Shown one piece after another: positions 53,290 through 62,770 of a stretch of DNA of 64,000 nucleotides. Position numbers and translations under genes: made by a program. Every line of letters starts with the position of its first letter. Within the stretch, counting starts at the first letter, position 1. The notes beneath the pieces were generated by a model that ran no database searches, was not told the DNA's origin, and saw only the letters and a program-made list of their open reading frames with translations. Source of the stretch: Nakamurella lactea DSM 19367 (lineage in GTDB: Bacteria; Actinomycetota; Actinomycetes; Mycobacteriales; Nakamurellaceae); assembly GCF_000426645.1 (NCBI RefSeq), contig NZ_AUFT01000008.1, positions 1 to 64,000 on the forward strand, given 5' to 3'.

Positions 53290-54781
53290 GTTCGACGAGT
53301 AGCCGGCGCCATTCCGGCGCGGTCTCGAGCAGCAGCCCGACGGCCTGATCCACGCCGGCGTCCGGTAGCCGGATCGCACCGTCACCGGCAGCGGTGGTGG
53401 CCAGCATGGTGACCAGACCGGAACGGCGCTGCAGCGGCGACTGCCGCAGGTTCCAGCCGAGCAGTCCGGTCCGACCGAGTACCTCGGTCGCCCGGTGGAT
53501 CGATCCCGACCGGACCACCAGATGCCGGTCGGTGACCCGATGACCGAGCGCGGCGTAGTTGTTTCCGGCGGACCAGAAGGCGAACCCGCCGAGCAGTAGG
53601 GCGGCTGCCGCCGCTGCCCACCAGAGGGCCGGGATGACGAGCACGGCGAAGGCCGCGCACAGCAGCGTCACCGAGGTGGCGGCCGCGGCGGCCCTGACGA
53701 ACCGGCGGCGTCGGGCGGCCGCCGGGTGCCGGGTGAGCCGGTCCGGCACGGCGGTGCCCAGCACCGCCGCCGCTACCTGCCGCATCTGCGCTCGCGGCGC
53801 CGCCGGCATCAGCGTGTCCGGTTCCGCGGTTCGCTGGTCGTCGGTCCGGCGCAGGCCGGTCGCCAGCACGTCCAGCCGGGCCGCCCCGACCGCACGGATG
53901 CCGAGGGGCTCGACCAGGGCGACACCGCGGACCCTGTTCTCCTCGAAGCTGGTGGATCGGTGCACCAGCAGGCCGCGGCGGATCCGCAACGCGCCGTCGG
54001 GCTCGCGCTCCAGCGTGTAGTTGAACCACCCTTCGATGAAGATGGCCAGGTTGCCGATCGCGCCGACCAGCAGCCCGACGACGGCAAGTGCCAGCAGCTC
54101 CCAGACCAGCGGAACGCCGGCGAACCGGTCCTGGATCCATTGCAGGACAGCGCCGTTCGCGTTGAACCAGCCGGCCACCTGCATCAGCACGCCGAAGGCG
54201 CCGGCGGCCAGTACCGGCGTCCAGAAGCTCATCGGTGCGTACCGCAGCCAACTCGGGTGGAAGCTGGCGAGTTCGCCGATCACCGGTAGCTCGCCCGGCA
54301 CCTCCGCTCCCGGCCGGTGCAACAACTGCAGCCGCAACGTCTCCGCGTACTGCCGGCTCACCGACCTGAGCGTGAGATCGCCGTGCTGATCACCGGTACC
54401 GATCCGCAGATCGGCGACGTTCAGCAGCCGTTGCGCCGGGTCGGCGGTGATCTCGACCGTCCGGATCCGGTCACGGGGCAGCGAGGTGCGCTTGGTGCCG
54501 AGTAACGCGAAGGTGTACTCGACCCGGTCGACGTCGATCCGGAAACTGCTGCAGCGCCACCGGATCCATTCGACCAGCGCGGCGGCGGCGGACAGCAGCA
54601 GGGTGCCGCCGAGCACCCACAGCAGCACCCATTCCCAGGCGATGTCGCCGATTCGCAGGCCGATCGTGGTCGGCACCCCGGCGGCCAGCAACGTGCCGGC
54701 CACCGTCAACGCCGACGCCGGAACGGTGCGCGGATCCAGCCGGTGGTCGGTCGGCGATCCGGTCGCACTATCGGTGGACAT
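53270..54781 (-). CDS. Membrane protein with PH-like (YdbT/bPH2) domains
   Basis: A 503-residue protein from ATG 54781 (MSTDSATGSPTDH). Two N-terminal membrane helices (ASALTVAGTLLAAGVP, WVLLWVLGGTLLLSAAAALV) precede the first bPH2 domain (VEYTFALLGTKRTSLPRDRI + RTVEI). More helices follow (VLAAGAFGVLMQVAGWF, LLALAVVGLLVGAIGN), then further PH repeats with GLLVHRSTSFEENRVRGVAL and HLVVRSGSIHRATEVLG. Paralogous to the next gene, with which it forms the YdbS-YdbT pair known from Gram-positives. The role is envelope-related and poorly known. Confidence 0.85.
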   Translation of the reverse strand: MSTDSATGSPTDHRLDPRTVPASALTVAGTLLAAGVPTTIGLRIGDIAWEWVLLWVLGGTLLLSAAAALVEWIRWRCSSFRIDVDRVEYTFALLGTKRTSLPRDRIRTVEITADPAQRLLNVADLRIGTGDQHGDLTLRSVSRQYAETLRLQLLHRPGAEVPGELPVIGELASFHPSWLRYAPMSFWTPVLAAGAFGVLMQVAGWFNANGAVLQWIQDRFAGVPLVWELLALAVVGLLVGAIGNLAIFIEGWFNYTLEREPDGALRIRRGLLVHRSTSFEENRVRGVALVEPLGIRAVGAARLDVLATGLRRTDDQRTAEPDTLMPAAPRAQMRQVAAAVLGTAVPDRLTRHPAAARRRRFVRAAAAATSVTLLCAAFAVLVIPALWWAAAAAALLLGGFAFWSAGNNYAALGHRVTDRHLVVRSGSIHRATEVLGRTGLLGWNLRQSPLQRRSGLVTMLATTAAGDGAIRLPDAGVDQAVGLLLETAPEWRRLLVEQPPPSN

Positions 54782-54809
54782 CAGGTGGCGGCGGACATCA
54801 GGTGGCGTC
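54776..54809. repeat. 17-bp duplication at the stop/start junction
   Basis: GGACATCAGGTGGCGGC and GGACATCAGGTGGCGTC lie in tandem. On the minus strand each holds a TGATG stop-start. The first supplies the upstream gene's stop and the second the ATG of the downstream gene; the extra ATG in between opens only five codons. Confidence 0.8.
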
Positions 54810-55307
54810 GCGGTCCGCGGCACCGGCGGACACCTGCTCGGTCAGCACCGTCAGCCGGTGCGAGATCTGTTCCGCCTGCTCGTTGGCCAGTGCCTCGATC
54901 CGGACCGGGCCCTTGGCCGAGGCGGTGGTCACGGTGAGGGTGGCCAACCCGAAGACCCGTTGCAGCGGGCTACGTTCCACATCCACCGTCTGGACCCGCG
55001 ACAGCGGAGCGGCCCGCCATTCCTGCCAGAGCCAGCCGCTGCGGGCGTAGACCGCCTCGTCGGTCACCTCCCAGCGGTGGATCCGGAACAGCACCGGTGG
55101 AACGACGACGGCACCACCGATCGCGACCAGCGCCAGCAGCGCGGCGGGCCACCACAGCCACGGCCTGGCCGCGTCGAGCAGGACCCCGAGGACGAACAGC
55201 ACGACGGCTGGGACGCCGACGAGTAGACCTATCCGGCTCGCCCACCATCCGCGACATCGCGGGTCGACCCGGTGTTGCGGCGGCCGGAGCCTGAGCTGCG
55301 CCGTCAT
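54798..55307 (-). CDS. PH-domain membrane protein (YdbS-like)
   Basis: A 169-residue protein. Two helices (RIGLLVGVPAVVLFVLGVLL, WWPAALLALVAIGGAVVVPP) are followed by one bPH2 domain: RWEVTDEAVYARSGWLWQEW, APLSRVQTVDVERSPLQRVF, GLATLTVTTASAKG. It is the short partner of the YdbT-like protein. The start overlaps the oxidoreductase stop by 4 nt. Confidence 0.88.
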   Translation of the reverse strand: MTAQLRLRPPQHRVDPRCRGWWASRIGLLVGVPAVVLFVLGVLLDAARPWLWWPAALLALVAIGGAVVVPPVLFRIHRWEVTDEAVYARSGWLWQEWRAAPLSRVQTVDVERSPLQRVFGLATLTVTTASAKGPVRIEALANEQAEQISHRLTVLTEQVSAGAADRDAT

Positions 55308-56314
55308 ACCTGGACTGTCGCATCCTCGGTGTGCCGGACGCCCAATTGCTCGCTCGCCCCGTTCAGGATGCGCTGGACGGCCAGCGTGTCGGCCAGCGGC
55401 ATGATCTCGCTCTCGGTGGCTCCGGCAAGGACGCGATCGGTCACCTCGATGAGCTCGTGGGCGTAGCCACCGCCGAGCGGCTCCCGGCTCACGGTCTCCG
55501 GCTCGGACCCGTTGCGGTGCAGCACGAAGGTGCTCGGATGGTGGAATCTCGGCAGCACGTCGATCCAGCCCCCGGTGCCGAAGATCCTGGCCTGCCCCGG
55601 GGTCGGGTTCCGCAGCGAACCCAGCAGCGTGGCCGCCCGGCCGTCGTCATACCCGAGCAGTAGCCCGACCTCGAGGTCGACCCCGGTCGGCGCCAACGAC
55701 CCGGTGGCCGTCACCGTGGTCGGATTCCCGAGCAGGTACTGCGCGAACGAGACCACGTAGACGCCGAGGTCGAGCAGCGCGCCGCCACCCTGGGCCGGAT
55801 CGAAGAGCCGGTCGGCCGGATCGAAGGGCCGGTCGACACCGAGGTCGGCCTGCACCTGACGGACCTGGCCGATGGCCCCGTCGTCGATCAGCCGGCGCAG
55901 CTCGACGATCGCCGGCTGGAACCGGGTCCACATCGCCTCCATCACGAAGGTGCCGGTCGAACGGGCCAGATCGATGATCTGCTCCGCGCCGGGAACGGTT
56001 GCGGTGAAGGACTTCTCGATCAACAAGGCCTTGCCGGCCCGCAAGCCGGCCAGCGCGATGGCGTGGTGTTGCGGATGGGGGGTGGCGATGTACAGCACGT
56101 CGACATCGGGATCGGCGACGATCTCGGCGTAGCTGCCGTAGCTGCGCTGCAGGCCGTGTCGCCTGGCGAAGTCGGCCGCCCGGTCCGCGGACCTGGACGC
56201 CACCGCGACCGGGATCGCCCCCGGCACCAGGCGAAAGTCCTCGACCACCTTTTCGGCGATCCGGCCCGGCCCGACGATGCCCCAGTGCAGCTGCTTGTCG
56301 TTCGTCATGCCCAT
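55304..56314 (-). CDS. Gfo/Idh/MocA-family oxidoreductase
   Basis: A 336-residue protein. The Rossmann start is LHWGIVGPGRIAEKVVED, the conserved EKS-type motif is GKALLIEKSFTATVPGAE near residue 95, and VMEAMWTRFQPAIVELR lies near 120. A C-terminal alpha/beta domain follows (GALLDLGVYVVSFAQYLLG). NAD(P)-dependent sugar or polyol oxidoreductase; substrate unknown. ATG 56308 is an alternative start. Upstream of, and overlapping, the PH-domain genes. Confidence 0.9.
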   Translation of the reverse strand: MGMTNDKQLHWGIVGPGRIAEKVVEDFRLVPGAIPVAVASRSADRAADFARRHGLQRSYGSYAEIVADPDVDVLYIATPHPQHHAIALAGLRAGKALLIEKSFTATVPGAEQIIDLARSTGTFVMEAMWTRFQPAIVELRRLIDDGAIGQVRQVQADLGVDRPFDPADRLFDPAQGGGALLDLGVYVVSFAQYLLGNPTTVTATGSLAPTGVDLEVGLLLGYDDGRAATLLGSLRNPTPGQARIFGTGGWIDVLPRFHHPSTFVLHRNGSEPETVSREPLGGGYAHELIEVTDRVLAGATESEIMPLADTLAVQRILNGASEQLGVRHTEDATVQV

Positions 56315-56480
56315 GACAGTAGGTACCCCGCCGTCCTCGGGGCCGGCGAAGGGGTTGCGAACCGGGTCCGGCCGTGTTCAACTATGGCCGCCGTGATCGA
56401 AAGTGCTCGAATATGTCTAGATCTGTGCAGTGCTTTCCAACGGCGCGTGGATTCCACTGGCTCAATGACGAGGAGTACCC

Positions 56481-58835
56481 ATGGATCGTCGCAAGTTCCT
56501 GTCCCTGGCCGGCCTGTCGCCGCTGGCCGCAATGACGCTGACCGGCACCGCCGCGCAGGCCGCGCAGGCCGACCGACCGCCCGGCGCCGGGCGGCACACC
56601 TTCGGTTTCGCCGCGGACGGCAGCGAGTTCCTGCTGGACGGGAATCCACTACAGATCCGCAGCGCCGAGATCCACCCCGCCCGGGTGCCGGTCGAGCACT
56701 GGGGGCACCGGATCCGGATGGCCAAGGCGATGGGCCTGAACACCATCTCGGCCTACGACTTCTGGAATTACCACGAGGTTCGCGAGGGAAAGTTCGACTT
56801 CCACAGCGAGCGACGGAACCTGGCCGGATTCATCCGGCTCGCCCAACGCGAGGGTATGTGGGTGCTGCTGCGCCCCGGCCCGTACGTCTGCGGCGAATGG
56901 GACCTCGGCGGCCTGCCTTCGTACCTGCTCGCCGACCCTGACGCCCAACTACGGGTGCGGCACGCGGACTACCCGCCGTACATGGACGCGTTCCGCCGTT
57001 ACGCCGCGGCGTTGGCCCACCAGGTGCGTCACCTGATGGTCGCCAACGGTGGCCCGATCCTGATGATCCAGGTCGAGAACGAATACGGCTCGTACGGCAA
57101 CGACGCCACCTACGTGGAGGAGATCCGTCAGACCTGGATCGACAACGGCCTGACCGGGCCGTTCTACACCGAGGACGGCCTCGGGCAGGTGCAGAGCAAC
57201 CACACCAACGTCCCCGGCGGCGCGATCGCACTCAGCGGCGGCGACGTCAACTCGATCGCGGCGGCACGCCGGTCGTTCCCGGACGTTCCGGCGATGTCCG
57301 GCGAGCTCTACTCCGGTTGGCTCACCCACTGGGGCGACCGGGCTTTCGCCTCCGGCGCGGTCACCAGTCAGGTCACCGCGCTGATGCAGCAGAAGCGGTC
57401 GTTCAACTTCTACATGTTCCACGGCGGCACCAGCTTCGGATTCTGGTCGGGGGCGAACGCCGGCAATGACGGCAGCAACTACGGACCCGACATCACCAGC
57501 TACGACTACGGCGCGCCGGTCACCGAGCAGGGCGTCGCCACCGACCTCTACCAGCAGTACCGAGAGATCATCACGACGGCGACCGGTGTCCCGGCGCCCC
57601 CGGTGCCGGCGGCACCACCGGCGATCGCGCCGGCGGCCACCACCGCCACCCCGTACGCCTCGCTGTGGGACAACCTTCCGCGCGCCGCGTCCGCCGGCGA
57701 ACCGGATCCCCGACCGATGGAGGCGCACGGCCAGGACTTCGGCCTGGTGCTCTACCGCGCGAAGCTGCGCCAGCACGTCGGCGGTGATCTCACCGTCAGC
57801 TCGGTGCACGACTACGCGACCGTCTTCCTCGACGGCGCCTACCAGGGCGGGCTGTCCCGCACCGCCGTCCCGGCGGCATTCACCAACCCGGTGCAGGTGC
57901 GGATCGGTGACGGGCCACTACCACTGCCGGCGGGCACCTCCACGACCAGCACGCTGGACGTCCTGGTCGAGGGCATGGGTCGGATCAATTACGGGCACGG
58001 GATGGTCGACCGGAAGGGCATTACCTCGTCGGTGGCGGTGACCGCCGAAGACGGTTCGCAGACCGACATCCACGGCTGGACCACCCATCTGCTGCCGCTG
58101 ACCGAGGCATGGTTCCGGAAGCTGAAAACGAGGATCTCCGATCCGTCCCGTCCCGGTCAGGTGTTCCGCGCCGAGTTCGAGGTGGACACACTCGGCGACA
58201 CCTACCTGGACATGTCGAAGTGGACCAAGGGCCTGGTCTTCGTCAACGGCCACAATTTGGGCCGCTACTGGAACGTCGGTCCGCAGCTCGCGCTGTTCTG
58301 CCCGGCCGGATTCCTGCGGCGCGGCACCAACACCATCCACGTACTGGACCTGCACCGGACCGAGCAGGCGCCGATCGCGTTCGTCGAGGCACTCGACGAC
58401 GTGGACCTGCCGGGCCGCGGCGGCACCGTGTACGCCATCGCCCACCTGGCGAGCGGCAAGGTATTGGGCATCGCCGGCGGCAGCCAGTCTCCGGGCGCCA
58501 AGACGAACATCGAGACCGGCACCGGAGAGTCGTCGCAGCAATGGGAGGTGGTGGACCTGGGCAGCGGGTATTCCACCATCCTCAACCGGCACTCCGGCCT
58601 GGCGCTGGACAACCTCGACCACAAGCTGACGGCCGGCAACCCGATCGGCCAGTGGGCCGACGGCGGCGGGCTGAACCAGCAATGGGAGCTGACCCGCGGC
58701 GGTGATGCGAGCTACACGATCCGCAACCGGGAGAGCGGGCTCTACCTCACCGCGCTTGCGACCACCGAGGGTGCGCCGGTGACCCAGGAGGAGCTGACGG
58801 GCGACTCGAGCAGGTGGACCCTGACCGAAGCCTGA
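56481..58835 (+). CDS. Secreted GH35 beta-galactosidase with ricin-type lectin domain
   Basis: A 784-residue protein. Tat-type signal: DRRKFLSLAGLSPLAAM then LTGTAAQAAQA. The GH35 catalytic barrel holds LDGNPLQIRSAEIHPARVP, LRPGPYVCGEWDLGGLP, acid/base Glu in MIQVENEYGSYGND near residue 200, nucleophile Glu in MSGELYSGWLTHWGD near 273, and FYMFHGGTSFGFW. Jelly-roll domains follow (GLVFVNGHNLGRYWNVGPQ). Residues 645-784 are a RICIN-like carbohydrate-binding domain (QQWEVVDL, QQWELTRG). Exported folded, it should release terminal beta-galactose from plant or microbial polymers. Confidence 0.93.
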   Translation: MDRRKFLSLAGLSPLAAMTLTGTAAQAAQADRPPGAGRHTFGFAADGSEFLLDGNPLQIRSAEIHPARVPVEHWGHRIRMAKAMGLNTISAYDFWNYHEVREGKFDFHSERRNLAGFIRLAQREGMWVLLRPGPYVCGEWDLGGLPSYLLADPDAQLRVRHADYPPYMDAFRRYAAALAHQVRHLMVANGGPILMIQVENEYGSYGNDATYVEEIRQTWIDNGLTGPFYTEDGLGQVQSNHTNVPGGAIALSGGDVNSIAAARRSFPDVPAMSGELYSGWLTHWGDRAFASGAVTSQVTALMQQKRSFNFYMFHGGTSFGFWSGANAGNDGSNYGPDITSYDYGAPVTEQGVATDLYQQYREIITTATGVPAPPVPAAPPAIAPAATTATPYASLWDNLPRAASAGEPDPRPMEAHGQDFGLVLYRAKLRQHVGGDLTVSSVHDYATVFLDGAYQGGLSRTAVPAAFTNPVQVRIGDGPLPLPAGTSTTSTLDVLVEGMGRINYGHGMVDRKGITSSVAVTAEDGSQTDIHGWTTHLLPLTEAWFRKLKTRISDPSRPGQVFRAEFEVDTLGDTYLDMSKWTKGLVFVNGHNLGRYWNVGPQLALFCPAGFLRRGTNTIHVLDLHRTEQAPIAFVEALDDVDLPGRGGTVYAIAHLASGKVLGIAGGSQSPGAKTNIETGTGESSQQWEVVDLGSGYSTILNRHSGLALDNLDHKLTAGNPIGQWADGGGLNQQWELTRGGDASYTIRNRESGLYLTALATTEGAPVTQEELTGDSSRWTLTEA

Positions 58836-58860
58836 GGTCCGCGCCGCGGAGCCCGTCGGC

Positions 58861-61800
58861 TCAGTAGCCGAAGGCGCGCTCGACGGTCTGGTCGATCGAT
58901 TGGCCGTCCGGCGCGCCGGCCCGGATCCGCAGGCTCACCGATCCGTGCCCCTTCGGCGGTTTCACCATCGCGATGTACCGACCCGTTCCGCGCTGTCTGA
59001 TCGTGTCGACCCGTTTCCAGTTCTTGCCGTCGTCGAAGGACACCCAGCCGGTGACGGTCAATCCGCGGACCCCGTTGCTCGCGACCTGCCGGTGCACGAA
59101 CAGGCCGATCTTCGCCGTGCCCCGATGCCGTAGCCGGCCTTGCAGATCGGTGTCCACGTCGTAGTCCACCTGCAGCAGACCCAGCGGGGTGCGCTGACCG
59201 GGCGCCGGCCGGCCGGAGTCGAACTCCCAGGCGGTGGAGGTGGCCGTCGAGTGTTGCCACCATGGCTCCGACCGAGCGACGTCCATCTCCAGCCGGTACC
59301 GGGCGGGTTCGGCGGCCGCCGGCCACAAGCCGTACGCCGCAGCGCGTTCGGCGACCAGGGTGCCGTTGCGATAGAGCCTGGTGGCGGCCGGCACCCGCTC
59401 GTCGAACTTGTCGTCCGCCGCCAGGATGCTGCGGATCCAGATGGAGAACTGATCGCCTTCGCGGAACGGCGGCTGTCCGTCGTCGGCGAATTGGTCCACG
59501 TCGGCCGGAACGCCGGGCCGGGCGACCGGCCGGAACCAGTCGGCCGTCAGCCGTTGCCCCGGCCGGTAGGACTGCCTGGCCTCGACCATGGTGCCCTCCT
59601 GCGATGCCAGCGCGTAGGTGATCTGCTGCCACGAGATGTCGCCCGGCGTCACCCATTCCGTCCGGCGGGACGGAATCGGCAGGTCCTGCGCCTGCCGGAT
59701 GGCGATATCGTCCTGCGGCCGCATCGGGAATCGCACCTCGGCCCCGGTTCGGCTCGTTCCCGAGCTGTAGTAGCTCGCATCCACCCTGGCCAGGTCCCGC
59801 GCCCGCACGGTTCGGGAGATGCCGGCCGGGACGCGCCCGCTCCAGTAGCGGAACAGGTCGTAGGTGTACGGGCTGACGGCAGTGGCGTCGATCCGCAACG
59901 TCAACCGGCCGGACGAGAGCCGGTCGAGCAGGTCGGCGCCCACCTGTCGGCCCACCGCCCAGGACGGGATCGGTGAATCGTCCGGTACCCAGCCGACGAA
60001 GAATCCGGGTTGGTCGAGGTACACGATCGCCGCGGAAGCCCCAGCAGCGGCGACGTTTCGGATGGCCTGCGGCATGTCGAACTCCTCGGAGTACCGGATC
60101 AGTGCCAGCCGGCCACGCAGGTTGCGACCGGCAACGTCCTCCGACGTGCCCTGCCCGGCATCGACCACCTGGTAGGAGTGCCTGCCGTCCAGCCGCGGTG
60201 ACCCGACGTTGTATTCGGCCGCGACCGTCGTCCCACGGGACCCGACCTGGATGTCGAACTCCGGGGCATACATCTCCCAGTGGCCGGACAGTTCGAATTC
60301 GCCGGTGGGCGGCGTCTTCGTCGCGGTGGCGTACACCGAGTCCACATACCGGTCGGTCAGGTAGTGCACGGAGTAGTCACGTCCGGCCGACGCGCGGTAC
60401 ACGCCCACCGTCAGCTCGTGCGCGTCGGCCGGTTGCGGCGCGACGGGGTCGATCCGTTGGGCGGTGGTCCCGTCCAACACGAGGTGCATGTCCTGCTCGA
60501 CGGTGATCTCCGGCCGGGAGACGACCGCCAGTTCGGTTGCCGCGCGGCCGGTCTCGTCGGTGTTCCAGAGCCAGCCGACCAGGCTGTAGGTGCCGACCGG
60601 CACCCGGAAGACGGCCGGTTGGGTGCCGCCGCCCTTGCCGCCGAATCGACCCTCGTAGGTGATATCGGTGTCCAGGCTCCACAGATCGGCGGAGCTGGCG
60701 CCGTTCGCCTGCAGCCCGTCCTGCCGGACCGCGTCGACCGTCACCTCGACCATCTTCGGTTCCTTGTAGACGCCGACCGGAGTGTGCACCCGCACCTCCC
60801 CGGCATCGTCGGTGGCGATCACCTGTCCGCCGAACAGCTTGCTGTCGCCCAGATTCGGATCCATTCGCAGGTCGACGGTGGCGGTCGCGCCGGCGGCAAT
60901 CTCGAGGTGTTCGGTGGTCAGGGAGAACATGCCGACCGGCGCCGGCCGACCGGCATCGTCGGTCACCTCGAGTCCGATGCTCAGCCGGACCGGATCGGCG
61001 GATTCGTTGGCGTAGCTGAGCGTCCGCGTCTGGATCGGCAGCGTCGATTCGCTGAACGGGTACCGGCCGAAGCTGATCGAACCCGGCGAGCCGAAGACTT
61101 TCTCTTGCACGGCCTTCGCCACGTCGACCCGGCCGGCGCCGATCTGGTAGACCGAATCGTCCGCCAGCTGCAGCGAGGTGCTCATCAGCGCGGCCTTGAG
61201 CTGCTCGTCGCCCCATTGCGGGTGCCGCTGCGCCAGAATCGCCGCAGCGCCGGCGACGTGGGGAGCGGCCATCGATGTTCCGGACGCGGCGGTGTACAAC
61301 TCGTCGACCGGAGTGCCCAGACTGGTGCCCGCCGCCCTGGCGGCCACGATGTCCACCCCTGGCGCGGCGATGTCGGGCTTGATGGCGTAGTCGCCGGTCC
61401 GCGGTCCGCGGCTGGAGAAGTCCGCCAGGCCATCGGATTTGTCGACCGCGGCCACCGACAGCGCCGCGTCCGCATTGCCCGGGGCGTGCACGGTCTGCTC
61501 CCCCGGCCCCGTGTTACCGGCGGTGGCGACGAAGAGTGTGTCGGAGCCGGCGCTGAGCGCATTCACCGATTCGCTGATCGGGTCGGTGCCGTCGCTCAGT
61601 TCGGTCGACAGGCTCATGTTGACCACGTCGGCGTGCTGCGCCACCGCCCATTCCATCCCGTCGATCAACCACGACCCCTGCCCGGTCCCGTCGTCGCCCA
61701 TCACCTTGCCGACCAACAGGTCCGCCCCGGGGGCGACACCGACGTACTTGCCGTCCGACCCCGCACCGGTACCGGCGACCGTCGACGCGACGTGGGTGCC

Positions 61801-62640
61801 GTGCCCGTGGCCGTCCGTCGCCGACCCGGCTCCGGTGAAGTCCTGGGCGCCGACGACCCTTCCGGCCAGGTCGGGATGAGTCGGGTCGTAGCCGGTGTCC
61901 AGGATCGCCACGGTTGACCCGGTGCCGTCGTACCCGGCCGCCCACGCCTGTGGCGCACCGATCTGCGGCACACTCTCGGCCAGGTCCGGGGTGACCACCG
62001 GATCCAGCCAGATCTTCCGCAGGTGACCGGCGGCCCGGAGCCGGTCGGTCGGCGCATCGGCCACCGCGTCCCAGAACGCGACCGCCGAGTCCGGTGCGAC
62101 CGTGACCGCCACCCCGTCGATGCTCTCCAGGGTCGCCCCGGCGGTGGCGTGGGCCGGCGCCGGTCGCCGGTCGAGGGTGCGCGCCGTCGGCTCGTCGTCG
62201 TAGGTCAGGATCAACGGAATCGCCTTGTCGTCGGTGCCGAACCCGTTGTCCAGCAACGCCGTTACGTTGAACAGCTGTCGGTCCAGGGTTCCGGCCGTGA
62301 CCAGCCCCGCGACCGGCTCGGGGATCACGAAGAGATCACCGGCGTCCTCGATGATCTTGACCGCGGCCGGCGGCCGACCGGGCGGCTGGATCAGGGTTGC
62401 CAGTTGCTTTCCTGCCGTCGTGCGGCTGACCCGTACCCGATCTCCGGTGACCAGCGTGACGGCGCCGACCGCGGTGGCCGGGTCTGCAACCGGCGCTGCC
62501 GCAGTGGACGCTGCGGTAACGGGCGCTGCCGCCGGGACCGCGCCGGCGCCGGACGGAGTGACCAACGTCAGCGCCACACAGACGGCCGAGGCGACGGCCA
62601 GCAGCGACCTCGCTGGGGTGTGGAACGGGCGGGACGTCAT
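58861..62640 (-). CDS. Secreted subtilisin-like serine protease (S8), large
   Basis: A 1259-residue protein. Signal peptide in MTSRPFHTPARS + LLAVASAVCVALTLVTPSG, propeptide to about 215. The catalytic triad is Asp in STVAILDTGYDPTHPDL near residue 245, His in HGHGTHVASTVAG near 280 and Ser in AASGTSMAAPHVAGAAA near 458. The remaining 750 residues hold beta-rich domains and a protease-associated segment (GASAAIVYLDQPGFF near 870). No sortase anchor, so it is released. Divergent from the TrmB/LuxR-like gene, its probable regulator. Confidence 0.93.
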   Translation of the reverse strand: MTSRPFHTPARSLLAVASAVCVALTLVTPSGAGAVPAAAPVTAASTAAAPVADPATAVGAVTLVTGDRVRVSRTTAGKQLATLIQPPGRPPAAVKIIEDAGDLFVIPEPVAGLVTAGTLDRQLFNVTALLDNGFGTDDKAIPLILTYDDEPTARTLDRRPAPAHATAGATLESIDGVAVTVAPDSAVAFWDAVADAPTDRLRAAGHLRKIWLDPVVTPDLAESVPQIGAPQAWAAGYDGTGSTVAILDTGYDPTHPDLAGRVVGAQDFTGAGSATDGHGHGTHVASTVAGTGAGSDGKYVGVAPGADLLVGKVMGDDGTGQGSWLIDGMEWAVAQHADVVNMSLSTELSDGTDPISESVNALSAGSDTLFVATAGNTGPGEQTVHAPGNADAALSVAAVDKSDGLADFSSRGPRTGDYAIKPDIAAPGVDIVAARAAGTSLGTPVDELYTAASGTSMAAPHVAGAAAILAQRHPQWGDEQLKAALMSTSLQLADDSVYQIGAGRVDVAKAVQEKVFGSPGSISFGRYPFSESTLPIQTRTLSYANESADPVRLSIGLEVTDDAGRPAPVGMFSLTTEHLEIAAGATATVDLRMDPNLGDSKLFGGQVIATDDAGEVRVHTPVGVYKEPKMVEVTVDAVRQDGLQANGASSADLWSLDTDITYEGRFGGKGGGTQPAVFRVPVGTYSLVGWLWNTDETGRAATELAVVSRPEITVEQDMHLVLDGTTAQRIDPVAPQPADAHELTVGVYRASAGRDYSVHYLTDRYVDSVYATATKTPPTGEFELSGHWEMYAPEFDIQVGSRGTTVAAEYNVGSPRLDGRHSYQVVDAGQGTSEDVAGRNLRGRLALIRYSEEFDMPQAIRNVAAAGASAAIVYLDQPGFFVGWVPDDSPIPSWAVGRQVGADLLDRLSSGRLTLRIDATAVSPYTYDLFRYWSGRVPAGISRTVRARDLARVDASYYSSGTSRTGAEVRFPMRPQDDIAIRQAQDLPIPSRRTEWVTPGDISWQQITYALASQEGTMVEARQSYRPGQRLTADWFRPVARPGVPADVDQFADDGQPPFREGDQFSIWIRSILAADDKFDERVPAATRLYRNGTLVAERAAAYGLWPAAAEPARYRLEMDVARSEPWWQHSTATSTAWEFDSGRPAPGQRTPLGLLQVDYDVDTDLQGRLRHRGTAKIGLFVHRQVASNGVRGLTVTGWVSFDDGKNWKRVDTIRQRGTGRYIAMVKPPKGHGSVSLRIRAGAPDGQSIDQTVERAFGY

Positions 62641-62770
62641 AGCGGAACCTCTCGGCAGACCGGACGCAGGCCGATCGAGCCTGACACGCGGTTTGTCGGT
62701 CGGCTAGGGTCCGCGGTGACGTATTCACGTCAATGGCGGAAGTCGGTCGGTCGAGCTCGTTGGGGGTGCC

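Noticed and set aside
60280-61917. 545-codon plus-strand open frame
   Set aside because: Shadow of the subtilase gene, whose catalytic triad is intact on the other strand.
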